In this document: positions 1-7,554 of the stretch, piece after piece
Numbering within the stretch: the stretch's first letter is position 1
How the letters are laid out: each line of letters starts with the position of its first letter
NCBI RefSeq assembly: GCF_004912135.1
Contig: NZ_STGU01000021.1
Span: 1-37,946, forward strand
From: Rhizobium rosettiformans W3
GTDB lineage: Bacteria; Pseudomonadota; Alphaproteobacteria; Rhizobiales; Rhizobiaceae
Reading direction: 5' to 3'
Length of the DNA stretch: 37,946 bases
Program-made: the position numbers and the translations under genes
The notes under the pieces: model-generated
Told to the model about the DNA's origin: nothing
The model's input: only the letters and a program-made list of their open reading frames with translations
Databases searched by the model: none

Positions 1-1
1 T

Positions 2-691
2 TATCTCGCCAAGAAGCTGGGCGTAACGATCCGCATCGACGTCGTGGCAAAGGCGACGGCAGCGCTGATGGATACCGCCAAAGCGTCGCGCAAGAGCTCC
101 AACCAGTATCGCATGGCCGTCTATACCTTCGGCGAGAAGGCGGAAGATACGAAGCTGCTTGAGGTTTCGTCGCTGACCGACAACCTCGATCAGGTGCAGA
201 CGAAGGCATCCAAGATCGGCCTGATGTCGATCCCCTGGCAGGGCTATGACAACGACCAGCAGACGGATTTCGACCGCGCGCTGAAGAACATCGGCAATCT
301 CATGGGGACTGCCGGTACTGGCGCCTCGGCGGGCAGCCCCGAAAAAATCCTGTTCTTCGTGTCTGATGGTGTCGGCGATGCCTACAAGCCCAGCACCTGC
401 ACCAAGAAGACGACCAGCGGGCGCTGTCAGGAGCCCATCGACACCACCCAGTGCGAGGTGCTGAAGAACAAGGGCTACCGGATCGCGGTGCTATACACCA
501 CCTATCTGCCGCTCCCGACCAATGACTGGTACAAGAAGTGGATCAGCCCGTTCCAGAGCGAGATCCCGACGCGGATGCAGTCCTGTGCGTCACCGGGGCT
601 CTATTTCGAGGTCAGCCCGAGCCAGGGTATCGAGGACGCCATGAACGCGCTGTTCCTCAAGATCGTGTCCACGCCTCGGCTTGCGAGCTGA
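2..691 (+). CDS. TadG-like pilus assembly protein with VWA domain (C-terminal part)
   Basis: The reading frame is open from the left edge, so the true start lies outside the window and only the last ~229 residues are present. The visible part resembles the C-terminal half of the von Willebrand factor A domain found in TadE/TadG-like Flp pilus proteins of rhizobia. It has the segment KILFFVSDGVGDAY, a central strand of the VWA fold, followed by a Cys-containing loop and a second strand (RIAVLYTTYLPLP). The protein ends with helix GIEDAMNALFLKIV. TadG-like proteins are cell-envelope proteins thought to help Flp/Tad pilus assembly. No other tad gene is in the window, so an orphan tadG-like gene is possible. 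Family assignment is fairly secure; the exact role is inferred. Confidence 0.75.
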   Translation, partial: YLAKKLGVTIRIDVVAKATAALMDTAKASRKSSNQYRMAVYTFGEKAEDTKLLEVSSLTDNLDQVQTKASKIGLMSIPWQGYDNDQQTDFDRALKNIGNLMGTAGTGASAGSPEKILFFVSDGVGDAYKPSTCTKKTTSGRCQEPIDTTQCEVLKNKGYRIAVLYTTYLPLPTNDWYKKWISPFQSEIPTRMQSCASPGLYFEVSPSQGIEDAMNALFLKIVSTPRLAS

Positions 692-710
692 GGACGGTCA
701 GGCCTGACCT

Positions 711-1802
711 TCAGAGCCGCCTGCCCTCGGCGCGCTGCAGCGCGACCCCGTTGCCGTCGCTGAAGATCAGTCCTTCCAGTTCGAAGGCCTGTCGTATCGC
801 GTTGAGAGAGGCGGGACGTGTGGCCCGCTCTCCCTCGGCTTCTATCCGTCTTATGGACGAGATGGAGACGCCGGAGTGCTGGGAGAGATCCTCCAACGTC
901 CACTGGAGCATGGCGCGACCGGCCCTGATCTGCATCGGCGTCAGCAGGCTATCGGCAGAGGCGTTCACGGGGTCGATCCCTTTGAGCCCACGCTGGCGGA
1001 TCAGAATGCCGAGCCACTCGTGCAGGCGGCCGCTATGCAGCATGGGAACCGCGCGGGCGAGAAACCACTCATAATCGCCATTCGTCATCCTTATGCGATG
1101 ATAGGCCTCATAAGGGGTGAGGTTGGAGACGGCGTTCTTCCAGGCGGCGATAACCGCTTGCCGGTCTTCCGGATGGATGGCTTCAACCCAACTTCCATTC
1201 AGAACATCGGCTTCGCGCTGGCCGGTCAGCACGGTCCAGCCTTGTGAAAAGACGGGCTCGCCGGATGCCGTGGCGCGCCATTCCATGGCAGCGACGGCAC
1301 CGACGAGCGCCCTGTAGCGCCCCAAGCTCTCTTCGAGGGCTTGCCGGTTTTCATGATCCTGCGAAACATCCTGCAGCAAGCCGATGACCCTTGCCGGGCG
1401 CTGCTCTGCGTCGAGAACCACCTCGGAGCGGAACTCGACCCAGCGCACTGTCCGATCACCACGGATGATGCGGAAACTGCGGTTCACGGGTACGCCCGAG
1501 CGAATGAGCGGCCAGAGATCTTCACACCGCAGGCGATCATCCGGATGAACCTGGTTGATGAGATCCATGATCGCGAATGGCTGCGGCGTCTCAACTCCCA
1601 TCACTCGCAGAAGTCCCGGGCTGACGGAGGATTGACCGGTTGCGAGATCACAGGTCCAGAAGCCGGTGGTGCCGCGCTCTTCGACCAACCTCAGAAAGTG
1701 TGCGGACGAAACGCCGGAAAACTTGCGGGCAGCGGCGGAGAGATCACCATCCTGACTGGTACCGACATCAGCCTGGGCGGAGGTTTCTAGGAAGAGTTTC
1801 AT
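711..1802 (-). CDS. PAS-domain regulator with C-terminal helix-turn-helix
   Basis: A 363-aa protein read from ATG at 1802 (MKLFLETSAQ). The frame stays open further upstream, but that stretch has poor composition and overlaps the promoter palindromes, so the shorter start is preferred. Two PAS-like sensor modules are visible at about residues 45-155 and 170-275. The first contains GFWTCDLATG and HPDDR, the second contains MEWRATASGEPVF and HPEDRQAV; both are typical of PAS_3 folds. The C-terminus (about 290-345) reads TPMQIRAGRAMLQWTLEDLSQHSGVS, an XRE/Cro-type helix-turn-helix. The architecture suggests a cytoplasmic one-component sensor-regulator; the ligand is unknown. The gene is divergent from a 56-aa membrane protein, and two matching palindromes lie in the shared upstream region, which makes autoregulation plausible. 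Confidence 0.8.
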   Translation of the reverse strand: MKLFLETSAQADVGTSQDGDLSAAARKFSGVSSAHFLRLVEERGTTGFWTCDLATGQSSVSPGLLRVMGVETPQPFAIMDLINQVHPDDRLRCEDLWPLIRSGVPVNRSFRIIRGDRTVRWVEFRSEVVLDAEQRPARVIGLLQDVSQDHENRQALEESLGRYRALVGAVAAMEWRATASGEPVFSQGWTVLTGQREADVLNGSWVEAIHPEDRQAVIAAWKNAVSNLTPYEAYHRIRMTNGDYEWFLARAVPMLHSGRLHEWLGILIRQRGLKGIDPVNASADSLLTPMQIRAGRAMLQWTLEDLSQHSGVSISSIRRIEAEGERATRPASLNAIRQAFELEGLIFSDGNGVALQRAEGRRL

Positions 1803-2110
1803 TGTCGTCTGGTCGTATCCAACATGCCGGCTGAAAGAGGCTTCGTGACTCTGCACGATCCTGCGCCGGCTAAACTTATCTATGGACGCTAGCGACGTCG
1901 GCGCCTGTCGACAAGTGGCATGTGACACTTGTGAAACCAATGTCGCAAACCTGCGACAAACGGCCATGCCCGAGGCTGGAGGGCCATGGATTGCGCCCTG
2001 GCTTCTCCTCCGGCGAGCGCGCGAGAAGGCTACGTCTACACTCTTGTCGCAGTGATGCGAACATGGCAGGAAGCTCATAAAGCGCCAAGCGCAACACGAG
2101 AGAATCTGGA
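1803..2110. promoter_or_regulatory. Divergent intergenic region with repeated palindromes
   Basis: No gene is supported in this 308-bp stretch between the PAS/HTH gene (minus) and the small membrane protein (plus). It holds a palindrome TGTCGCA-N4-TGCGACA at 1941-1958, a near copy TGTCGCA-N4-TGCGAACA at 2045-2063, and a different inverted repeat ACAAGTG-N8-CACTTGT at 1911-1932. Two copies of one dyad with the same 4-nt spacer suggest an operator for a dimeric regulator, perhaps the adjacent PAS/HTH protein. That link is inference. Confidence 0.5.
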
Positions 2111-2281
2111 ATGTCGAACGTCATCAAATTCGAGCGCCCACCCGAGCAGAAACCGCCGAAGCCCCAGAAGTCGCTCTCGCCGACCTTGAAGAAGGTCATG
2201 GTCTGGGTCGGGATTGTTGCCGCTCTGGTGCTCGTCTGGGGCTACTACACCCTGGTCGGCGGAACGGGCGCTCCGGCCTGA
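2111..2281 (+). CDS. Small single-pass membrane protein (56 aa)
   Basis: A short reading frame from ATG 2111 to TGA 2281. The first half is Pro/Lys-rich and hydrophilic (SNVIKFERPPEQKPPKPQK) and is followed by one clear transmembrane segment at about residues 32-48 (VMVWVGIVAALVLVWGYY), then a short Gly/Pro/Ala tail. The cytoplasmic-Lys then membrane pattern predicts N-in topology. The overall form resembles small conserved hypothetical proteins of Rhizobiaceae; no function is known to me. It is divergent from the PAS/HTH regulator gene and may share its operators. Confidence 0.65.
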   Translation: MSNVIKFERPPEQKPPKPQKSLSPTLKKVMVWVGIVAALVLVWGYYTLVGGTGAPA

Positions 2282-2294
2282 GCCATCAGGCGCG

Positions 2295-3209
2295 TCAAGC
2301 TCTGCTTGTCGCCTCGGGCACCAAGGCCCCCTTAGCTCCGATCACTTTGCCTGCAAGCCTCGCGCCCGCGGCAATCGCCTCTCTGACGCTTTCGCCAGAG
2401 AGTTCGGCCGCCAGGAAACCGGCATTGAAGCTGTCGCCGGCCGCAGTCGTATCCACGACCCGCTCCACGGGAGGGATGGCGCAAGTCGATATCTGGCCGG
2501 CTCCATCGGTGAAGCTCACATCGGCCGCGCCGTTTTTCACCACGACCCGCTGGGACCCCTCGGCCAGATACCGCTTGATCGTTTCTGAGGGATCGGTGTC
2601 GCCAAACCAGGTGGCCTCATCCTCGAAAGAGGGAAGGCAGAGATCGCTGACCGCCGCGGCGCGGTGGATCCAGCCACGCATCGTTTCCGGATTGTCCCAG
2701 AGCCGCGGCCGCAGGTTGGGATCGAACACCACCGTTCCGCCGCGGCCCGCAAACTGACTGAGAGCCTCAATGAGAGCCAGCCGATCCTGGTTGGACAGAA
2801 TGGCCAGGGTGATGCCCGACCAATAGGCCATGTCGGCACCGTCAAGGGCACGCGCGAGAAGAGACGGATCGCTTGCGAGCCTTTTGGCCGCACTGTCGTT
2901 GCGCCAATAGGTGAAGCTGCGCTCCCCGTCCTTCAGGGTGATGTAGTAGAGCCCGATCGTCTTGTCGGAGAGACAGCGAACATGGTCGGTGCCAATGCCC
3001 TCGGCGGCCAGGAAGTCCAGCATCCTGTCGGACAGGCCGTCCGTGCCGATGGCGGTGAGGTAATCCACCTGCCAGTCTGTGCCCAGGCTGCGGCGGAGAT
3101 AGTAGGCGGTGTTCAGCGTATCGCCGGCAAAGCCCATGCTGAGGGCACCGGGTGTTCCCGTTTCCGAGAGCTCCCCCATGCATTCGCCAATCGATACGAT
3201 CCGTCCCAT
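2295..3209 (-). CDS. kdgK: PfkB-family sugar kinase, probably 2-keto-3-deoxygluconate kinase
   Basis: A 304-aa ribokinase-fold (PfkB) kinase. Start ATG 3209 (MGRIVSIGECMGEL) is preceded by a strong purine-rich ribosome binding site (GGGGGGAAAG); the longer in-frame extension runs into a decayed SDR gene. The N-terminal part has the substrate-binding FAGDTLNTAYYLRR motif (about 27-40). The C-terminal PfkB signature reads DTTAAGDSFNAGF (about 253-265), with the catalytic-base Asp at about 259 and the anion hole formed by the preceding Gly/Ala residues. FDPNLRPRLW (about 162-171) is typical of KDG/fructokinase-type members. KdgK phosphorylates 2-dehydro-3-deoxygluconate to KDPG in hexuronate catabolism. 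The family is certain; the substrate is inferred from the GFAGDTLNTAYYL and YWRNDSAA segments, which are KdgK-like. Confidence 0.8.
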   Translation of the reverse strand: MGRIVSIGECMGELSETGTPGALSMGFAGDTLNTAYYLRRSLGTDWQVDYLTAIGTDGLSDRMLDFLAAEGIGTDHVRCLSDKTIGLYYITLKDGERSFTYWRNDSAAKRLASDPSLLARALDGADMAYWSGITLAILSNQDRLALIEALSQFAGRGGTVVFDPNLRPRLWDNPETMRGWIHRAAAVSDLCLPSFEDEATWFGDTDPSETIKRYLAEGSQRVVVKNGAADVSFTDGAGQISTCAIPPVERVVDTTAAGDSFNAGFLAAELSGESVREAIAAGARLAGKVIGAKGALVPEATSRA

Positions 3210-3240
3210 GCTTTCCCCCCGCTTGTACGACCAGTGTTGT

Positions 3241-3425
3241 TTAACGCGCCCGCCATCCGCCGTCGACCGGCAGGATGGTCCCATGCACAGAGAGGCTGTG
3301 GCATCCGACATGAGAAAAACCGCTGTGCCTTTGCGCTCTTCGACATGACATCAGCGTTCTGCAAGATGCCGCCGCGGGCATCGCTCGACGGGCGAATGTC
3401 GATGCAGGCAGCGGCAGGTTGGCAG
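3241..3425 (-). pseudogene. Remnant of SDR-family dehydrogenase (C-terminal end, frameshifted)
   Basis: On the minus strand, two frames together reproduce the usual end of a short-chain dehydrogenase. One frame gives GTAVFLMSDATASL and, after a +1 shift, the other gives VHGTILPVDGGWRAR followed by TAA at 3243-3241. A classic SDR C-terminus is FL.SD.AS...G..L.VDGGW. No Rossmann GxxxGxG region or YxxxK active site is present, so only the tail survives. It lies 31 bp upstream of kdgK, where a functional sugar-acid dehydrogenase might once have been co-transcribed. The 5' limit of the remnant is uncertain. Confidence 0.6.
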
Positions 3426-3485
3426 GTCGCCCCCTTGCAGTGGGGACTATACGTTGGAGAGTTAGTGTCCCGCAGAAAGCCTCGG

Positions 3486-4289
3486 TTATTTTTCCGCGCA
3501 GATGGCGTAGCGATGCTGGGTGGCGCGCTCGAGGCCTTTAAAGAAGGAGAAGTTCTTGCGCTGTGCCTTGTGGATCGCGCCCATGTTCTGGTCGATCGTG
3601 ATCTTCGTGAAGCCGGCTTCTTTCAGCAGATCCGCCACCGCCGGTGCATGGGCGCCGCCGGAAAAATGCACGCGCGAGAGGATGCGATTGTGCGTCTCAG
3701 CCATGTCGGAATTCGGTGCCCCGTGGAGTGCATCGCGGGCAAGCCCGAGGCGGCTTGCGAGACGGGTGACGGTCTTCAGCAGACGGGTCAGCCTGGACGT
3801 GTTGACGAAATCCCCGTCGACGATCAGCAGCTTGCCGCCCGGCTTCAATACCCGGTGCCATTCGCGGAAGCAGGCGAGCGGATCGACAAGCGTCCAGACG
3901 AGGTGACGATTGGTGATGACGTCATAGGTGGCATCGTCCTCCATCGTGCGTTCGGCGTCCCCCATCAGGAAGCGGATCTGCCGGCCTCTGGCCTTTGCCT
4001 TCGCCCGCGCCCGCTCGAGCATGGGCTCGGCCCAGTCCAAACCGGTGACCTTGAAACCGAGGTCATCAAGCAAATGCGAAATCACCGCGGTGCCGCAGGC
4101 GAGATCGAGCGCTGCCCGACCTTCCCCTTCTCCGAGATGCTTTCGAAACAGCGCGTGCCAGGCCGCGCGTTCGTCTTCGGAAAAGATCTCATGACCCGGC
4201 TGCGTGTCGAAGGTTTCAGCGCGGAGCGACCAATAGGCTTTGATCTCGTCACGAAGGTCATGATTGGAAAGGGTGCTAACAGCTTGCAT
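3486..4289 (-). CDS. Class I SAM-dependent methyltransferase
   Basis: A 267-aa protein. Motif I of the Rossmann-like methyltransferase fold is visible as ALDLACGTAVISHLL (about residues 59-73). It is followed by the acidic end of strand 2 (VTGLDWAEPMLERARAKA), motif II around FLMGDAERTMEDDATYDVI, and LKPGGKLLIVDGDF (about 149-162), the post-II strand of the Methyltransf_11 type. The acceptor substrate cannot be told from sequence. The gene is divergent from the iron-chelate importer, 116 bp apart, with the RirA-like box between them, so a link to metallophore handling is possible but unproven. Confidence 0.8.
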   Translation of the reverse strand: MQAVSTLSNHDLRDEIKAYWSLRAETFDTQPGHEIFSEDERAAWHALFRKHLGEGEGRAALDLACGTAVISHLLDDLGFKVTGLDWAEPMLERARAKAKARGRQIRFLMGDAERTMEDDATYDVITNRHLVWTLVDPLACFREWHRVLKPGGKLLIVDGDFVNTSRLTRLLKTVTRLASRLGLARDALHGAPNSDMAETHNRILSRVHFSGGAHAPAVADLLKEAGFTKITIDQNMGAIHKAQRKNFSFFKGLERATQHRYAICAEK

Positions 4290-4345
4290 TTCTAAGGTCT
4301 TCCAGAGCGGGGCAAAGAGGCTGGAACACTTCTAAAAGATAATTC

Positions 4346-4374
4346 TTGACTGTGAAAGTCAGAAAAACATAGAT
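4346..4374 (+). promoter_or_regulatory. Promoter with overlapping RirA-type (IRO) box
   Basis: Bases 4347-4361 read TGACTGTGAAAGTCA, which fits the rhizobial iron-responsive operator TGA-N9-TCA exactly and is a 5-bp perfect dyad (TGACT/AGTCA). It overlaps a good -35 hexamer, TTGACT (4346-4351), and a weak -10 (CATAGA/ATAGAT) follows 16-17 bp later at about 4368-4374. Binding of iron-loaded RirA here would block transcription of the downstream iron-chelate importer when iron is plentiful. The motif is seen directly; the regulator is inferred from family knowledge. Confidence 0.65.
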
Positions 4375-4405
4375 CACCTCACAATCACAAGCAGGAGAAC
4401 TGATC

Positions 4406-5545
4406 GTGTTCAAAATGGAGAGGGTGGCTTCCGCCGCCGCGATTTCGCTCGTCCTTTTTTCAGGCGCCGCGCTCGCCGGCGAGACGGTGAAGATCAAGGA
4501 CATCACCGGCCGTGAGGTCGAGGTGAACGTTCCTGTCGAGCGCGTGATCCTTGGCGAAGGCCGCCAGATCTACTTCACCGCCGCTCTCGACACCGACAAG
4601 CCTTTCGGCCGTGTTGTCGGCTGGCGCGACGACTTCAAGAAGGCTGACCTCGACGGCTACAACATCTATCTGAAGAAGTTTCCGGAGATGGAGCAGATCC
4701 CGACCTTCGGCGGGATGAAGGACGGGACTTTCGACATCGAACAGGCCGTGGCGCTGAAGCCTGACGTGATCATCATGAACACGGAAGCGAAGTCTGCGAC
4801 GGAAGAAAGCGGCTATATCGAGAAGCTCGCCGCCGTCGGCATTCCGCTCGTCTATATCGATTTCCGCGAAAAGCCGATGGAGCACACCGACGATTCCATG
4901 CGCATCATCGGCAAGCTGTTCGGCAAGGAAGAGCGCGCCGAAGAGTTCGTCAAATTCCACGACGACCAGATCGCCAAGGTGACGGACGTGCTCGCCAAGC
5001 AGCCCGACCTCAAGAAGCCGGTCGTCTTCATGGAGCGCGCCGGCGGCTATTCCGACGATTGCTGCATGTCCTTCGGCAACGAGAACTTCGGCAAGATGGT
5101 CGAGCTTGCCGGCGGCGTGAACATGGCGAAGGACATCATTCCCGGCACCTTCGGCACGGTCAATCCCGAACAGATCATCGCCTCCAACCCGGACCAGGTC
5201 ATCGTGACCGGCTCGAACTGGGAACTCTACGTCCCCGGCGGCAAGTGGATTGGTGTTGGCCCGGGTGCCGACAAGGCCGAGGCCGAGCGCAAGCTGGCCG
5301 AACTGATGAAGCGCCCCGGCTTCACCGACATCAAGGCGGTGAAGGATGGCAACGTGCATGCCATTTGGCACCAGTTCTACAACAGCCCCTACCAGTTCGT
5401 TGCCGTACAGCAGATCGCAAAGTGGCTGCATCCTGAGCTTTTCAAGGATCTCGATGCCGACGCCACCTTCAAGGAAATGCATGACCGCTTCCTGCCGGTG
5501 GATTACCAGCCCGGCTACTTCGCCTCGCTGAAGGCCGGCTCCTGA
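4406..5545 (+). CDS. Iron-chelate ABC transporter, periplasmic substrate-binding protein
   Basis: A 379-aa member of the FecB/FhuD/BtuF-type (cluster VIII) binding proteins. The start is GTG 4406, with a CAGGAGA ribosome binding site 7-8 nt before it. A Sec signal peptide is visible (RVASAAAISLVLFSGAALAGE), with cleavage expected after ALA. The mature part begins with KIKDITGREVEVNVPVERVIL, the typical first strand of this family, and has PDVIIMNT and NPDQVIVTGSNW in the two lobes. A Cys pair at DDCCMSFGNENFGKMVELAGG is unusual but also occurs in relatives. It captures a ferric siderophore or haem-like complex in the periplasm and passes it to the permease that follows. It is first in a three-gene operon behind a RirA-like box. 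The chelate cannot be named from sequence. Confidence 0.85.
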   Translation: MFKMERVASAAAISLVLFSGAALAGETVKIKDITGREVEVNVPVERVILGEGRQIYFTAALDTDKPFGRVVGWRDDFKKADLDGYNIYLKKFPEMEQIPTFGGMKDGTFDIEQAVALKPDVIIMNTEAKSATEESGYIEKLAAVGIPLVYIDFREKPMEHTDDSMRIIGKLFGKEERAEEFVKFHDDQIAKVTDVLAKQPDLKKPVVFMERAGGYSDDCCMSFGNENFGKMVELAGGVNMAKDIIPGTFGTVNPEQIIASNPDQVIVTGSNWELYVPGGKWIGVGPGADKAEAERKLAELMKRPGFTDIKAVKDGNVHAIWHQFYNSPYQFVAVQQIAKWLHPELFKDLDADATFKEMHDRFLPVDYQPGYFASLKAGS

Positions 5546-5553
5546 TACCCATA

Positions 5554-5577
5554 CGGCCGGCGGGAAACCGCCGGCCG
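5554..5577 (+). other. Intercistronic GC hairpin with GAAA tetraloop
   Basis: A perfect 10-bp inverted repeat, CGGCCGGCGG / CCGCCGGCCG, closes a GAAA (GNRA) tetraloop 9 nt after the stop of the binding-protein gene and 36 nt before the permease start. No T-run follows, so complete termination is unlikely. A structure in this place commonly protects the upstream mRNA end so that binding protein exceeds permease. Function is inferred. Confidence 0.6.
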
Positions 5578-5613
5578 CCTGCCCCAAAGGGCATGAAAGA
5601 CAGGAACACACTT

Positions 5614-6678
5614 ATGGCTACCACCGTCGAAACGGCCCTTCCGGCCTCCAGCGACACCTATCGCAGCCTCACGGCAAAACGCCTGGCGATCCTCGCCGGG
5701 CTTTCATTCTGTCTGGTGCTGTCGATTGCCGTCGACATGGCTTATGGCCCTGCACGCTACACGCTGTCGGAAGTCGTCTCGACGATCTGGGATCCCGCCT
5801 CGGCGGGTAACCAGCTGCGCGTCGTGATCTGGGATATCCGCATGCCGATCGCGCTGATGGCCGTGACGGTAGGCGCGTGTCTGTCGCTTGCCGGGGCGCA
5901 GATGCAGACGATCCTTGCCAATCCGCTCGCCTCCCCCTTCACGCTCGGCATTTCCGCAGCGGCCGGTTTCGGCGCCGCACTCGGCCTCGTGGCCGGTGTT
6001 GCCGTCTTTCCGGCCGCCGTGCAGTACATGGTCCCGATCAACGCCTTCCTGATGGCGATGCTGGCATCGCTCTTCATCTATGGCGTCTCGACCATGCGTG
6101 GCGTCACGGTCGAAACGATCGTGCTGCTCGGTATCGCGCTGGTCTTCACCTTCAACGCGCTGCTCTCGCTGCTCGAGTATCTTGCGTCCGAACAGGCGCT
6201 TGCCGCCGTCGTGTTCTGGACCATGGGATCGCTGACCAAGGCGACATGGGGCAAGGTGGCCGTCACCTTCGCCGTGCTCGTCTTCTGCGTGCCGCTCTTT
6301 GCCCGCCGCGCCTGGGCACTGACGGCGCTTCGCCTGGGTGACGACAAGGCAGCGTCCTTCGGTGTCAATGTGCGGTCGCTTCGGCTGGAGACCATGCTGC
6401 TGGTCAGCCTGCTTGCGGCAATCCCCGTTTCCTTCGTCGGCACCATCGGCTTCATCGGCCTTGTCGGCCCGCATATCGCACGCATGCTGTTAGGCGAAGA
6501 TCAGCGCTTTTTCCTGCCGGGCTCCGTGCTTTGCGGTGCGCTCTTGCTCTCCGTAACCTCGGTCGTGTCGAAAATGCTGATCCCCGGGGCCATCATGCCG
6601 ATCGGCGTGATCACAGCCCTTGTCGGCGTGCCCTTCTTCTTCTCCCTCATTTTCACCAACAGGAGGCGCGCATGGTAG
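5614..6678 (+). CDS. Iron-chelate ABC transporter permease (FecCD family)
   Basis: A 354-aa polytopic inner-membrane protein of the FecCD/BtuC family. ATG 5614 (MATTVETALPASSD) is chosen because a GACAGGA site precedes it by about 9 nt; an ATG 21 nt upstream lacks one. Family landmarks are WDIRMPIALMAVTVGACLSLAGAQMQTILANPLASPFTLGISAAAGFGAAL near the N-terminus and GTIGFIGLVGPHIARMLLGEDQRF near the C-terminus, the latter being the loop that docks with the ATPase. About ten membrane helices are expected. It forms the translocation channel, probably as a homodimer since only one permease gene is present. Its stop overlaps the ATPase start (ATGGTAG). Confidence 0.9.
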   Translation: MATTVETALPASSDTYRSLTAKRLAILAGLSFCLVLSIAVDMAYGPARYTLSEVVSTIWDPASAGNQLRVVIWDIRMPIALMAVTVGACLSLAGAQMQTILANPLASPFTLGISAAAGFGAALGLVAGVAVFPAAVQYMVPINAFLMAMLASLFIYGVSTMRGVTVETIVLLGIALVFTFNALLSLLEYLASEQALAAVVFWTMGSLTKATWGKVAVTFAVLVFCVPLFARRAWALTALRLGDDKAASFGVNVRSLRLETMLLVSLLAAIPVSFVGTIGFIGLVGPHIARMLLGEDQRFFLPGSVLCGALLLSVTSVVSKMLIPGAIMPIGVITALVGVPFFFSLIFTNRRRAW

Positions 6679-7424
6679 CCCTCAGGCTCGAAGCGGTCGG
6701 TGCCCAGTATGGCCGCCACCGCGTCTTCAGCGACATCACGACCGGCGATATCGCCGGCGGCATGCTGACGGCCGTGATCGGCCCAAACGCGGCCGGCAAG
6801 TCGACCTTGTTCAAGCGGATTGCAGGGCTGCTGAAAGGGGAAGGCGTCGTTCACCTCTCCGGTGAAGAAAGCCTTCGGCCGATCTGTTACATGCCGCAGG
6901 ATACCGGCGCCAACGCCGTCCTGACCGTCTACGAAAGCATCCTGCTCGCATCGAAGCAGGGCTCCGGCTGGAAAGTGGCCGACAGCGAGCTACTCGAGAT
7001 CGACCGGATCCTCGCCTCGCTACGCATTTCTGACCTTGCCTTTCGCGATCTTGGCGAACTCTCCGGCGGTCAGCGACAGCTGGTGGCCATCGCGCAGGCG
7101 CTGGTGCGCAAGCCGGAGGTGCTGTTGATGGATGAGCCGACCTCGGCTCTGGACCTGTTCCGGCAGATCGAGGTGTTGCAATTCATGCGGACACTTGCAG
7201 CCGAAAGCGGTATTGCCGTGCTGATCGCGCTGCATGACCTGAACCATGCGATGCGCTACTGCGACCATGCGCTTGTGGTTGCAGACGGGCGGTTGATTGC
7301 CAGCGGCGCCACCGGCGAGGTCATCACCCCTGCCCTGCTTCGAGACGTCTACCGCGTGGATGCCCGAATCGAGGCCTGCACGCAAGGGCGCCCGCTGGTC
7401 ATCGTGGATGCAGCGCTGGCGTGA
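6672..7424 (+). CDS. Iron-chelate ABC transporter ATP-binding protein
   Basis: A 250-aa ABC ATPase of the FecE/FhuC/BtuD type. ATG 6672 follows an AGGAGGC ribosome binding site and overlaps the permease stop codon by 7 nt, which implies translational coupling; the longer open frame upstream is inside the permease gene. Walker A is GPNAAGKST (about residues 37-45), the Q-loop is YMPQD, the ABC signature is LSGGQRQLVAIAQAL, Walker B is VLLMDEPTSALD and the H-loop His is in ALHDLNHAMRYC. It powers import of the ferric chelate. It is the last gene of the operon; a 130-bp gap separates it from the OmpA-like gene. Confidence 0.92.
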   Translation: MVALRLEAVGAQYGRHRVFSDITTGDIAGGMLTAVIGPNAAGKSTLFKRIAGLLKGEGVVHLSGEESLRPICYMPQDTGANAVLTVYESILLASKQGSGWKVADSELLEIDRILASLRISDLAFRDLGELSGGQRQLVAIAQALVRKPEVLLMDEPTSALDLFRQIEVLQFMRTLAAESGIAVLIALHDLNHAMRYCDHALVVADGRLIASGATGEVITPALLRDVYRVDARIEACTQGRPLVIVDAALA

Positions 7425-7519
7425 TGGCCGTCGAAAAAGGGCGCTTGTCTTTCGTCACAAGGCATGTAGCCCGGCCTGAAACGGCAATAGACAGAAAGTA
7501 ACGTGCCGATCTAGACTTC

Positions 7520-7548
7520 GCCTCATCCGTTTTCGCACTCGATGAGGC
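7520..7548 (+). promoter_or_regulatory. Hairpin covering the ribosome binding site of the OmpA-like gene
   Basis: GCCTCATC (7520-7527) pairs perfectly with GATGAGGC (7541-7548) around a 13-nt loop. The right arm contains GAGG, the only good Shine-Dalgarno sequence for the ATG at 7555. If transcribed, the 8-bp stem would hide the ribosome binding site and could control translation. Whether transcription starts upstream of the left arm is not known. Confidence 0.4.
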
Positions 7549-7554
7549 AAAGTC

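Noticed and set aside
2664..4295. Long plus-strand open frame (543 aa) over kdgK and the methyltransferase
   Set aside because: It is antisense to two genes with clear family motifs, has no motif itself and results from GC-rich third codon positions. Similar long antisense frames at 4460-5611 (-), 15519-16577 (+), 16832-18418 (+), 19723-20958 (+), 21957-23090 (+), 27778-29181 (+) and 29136-30854 (+) were rejected for the same reason.
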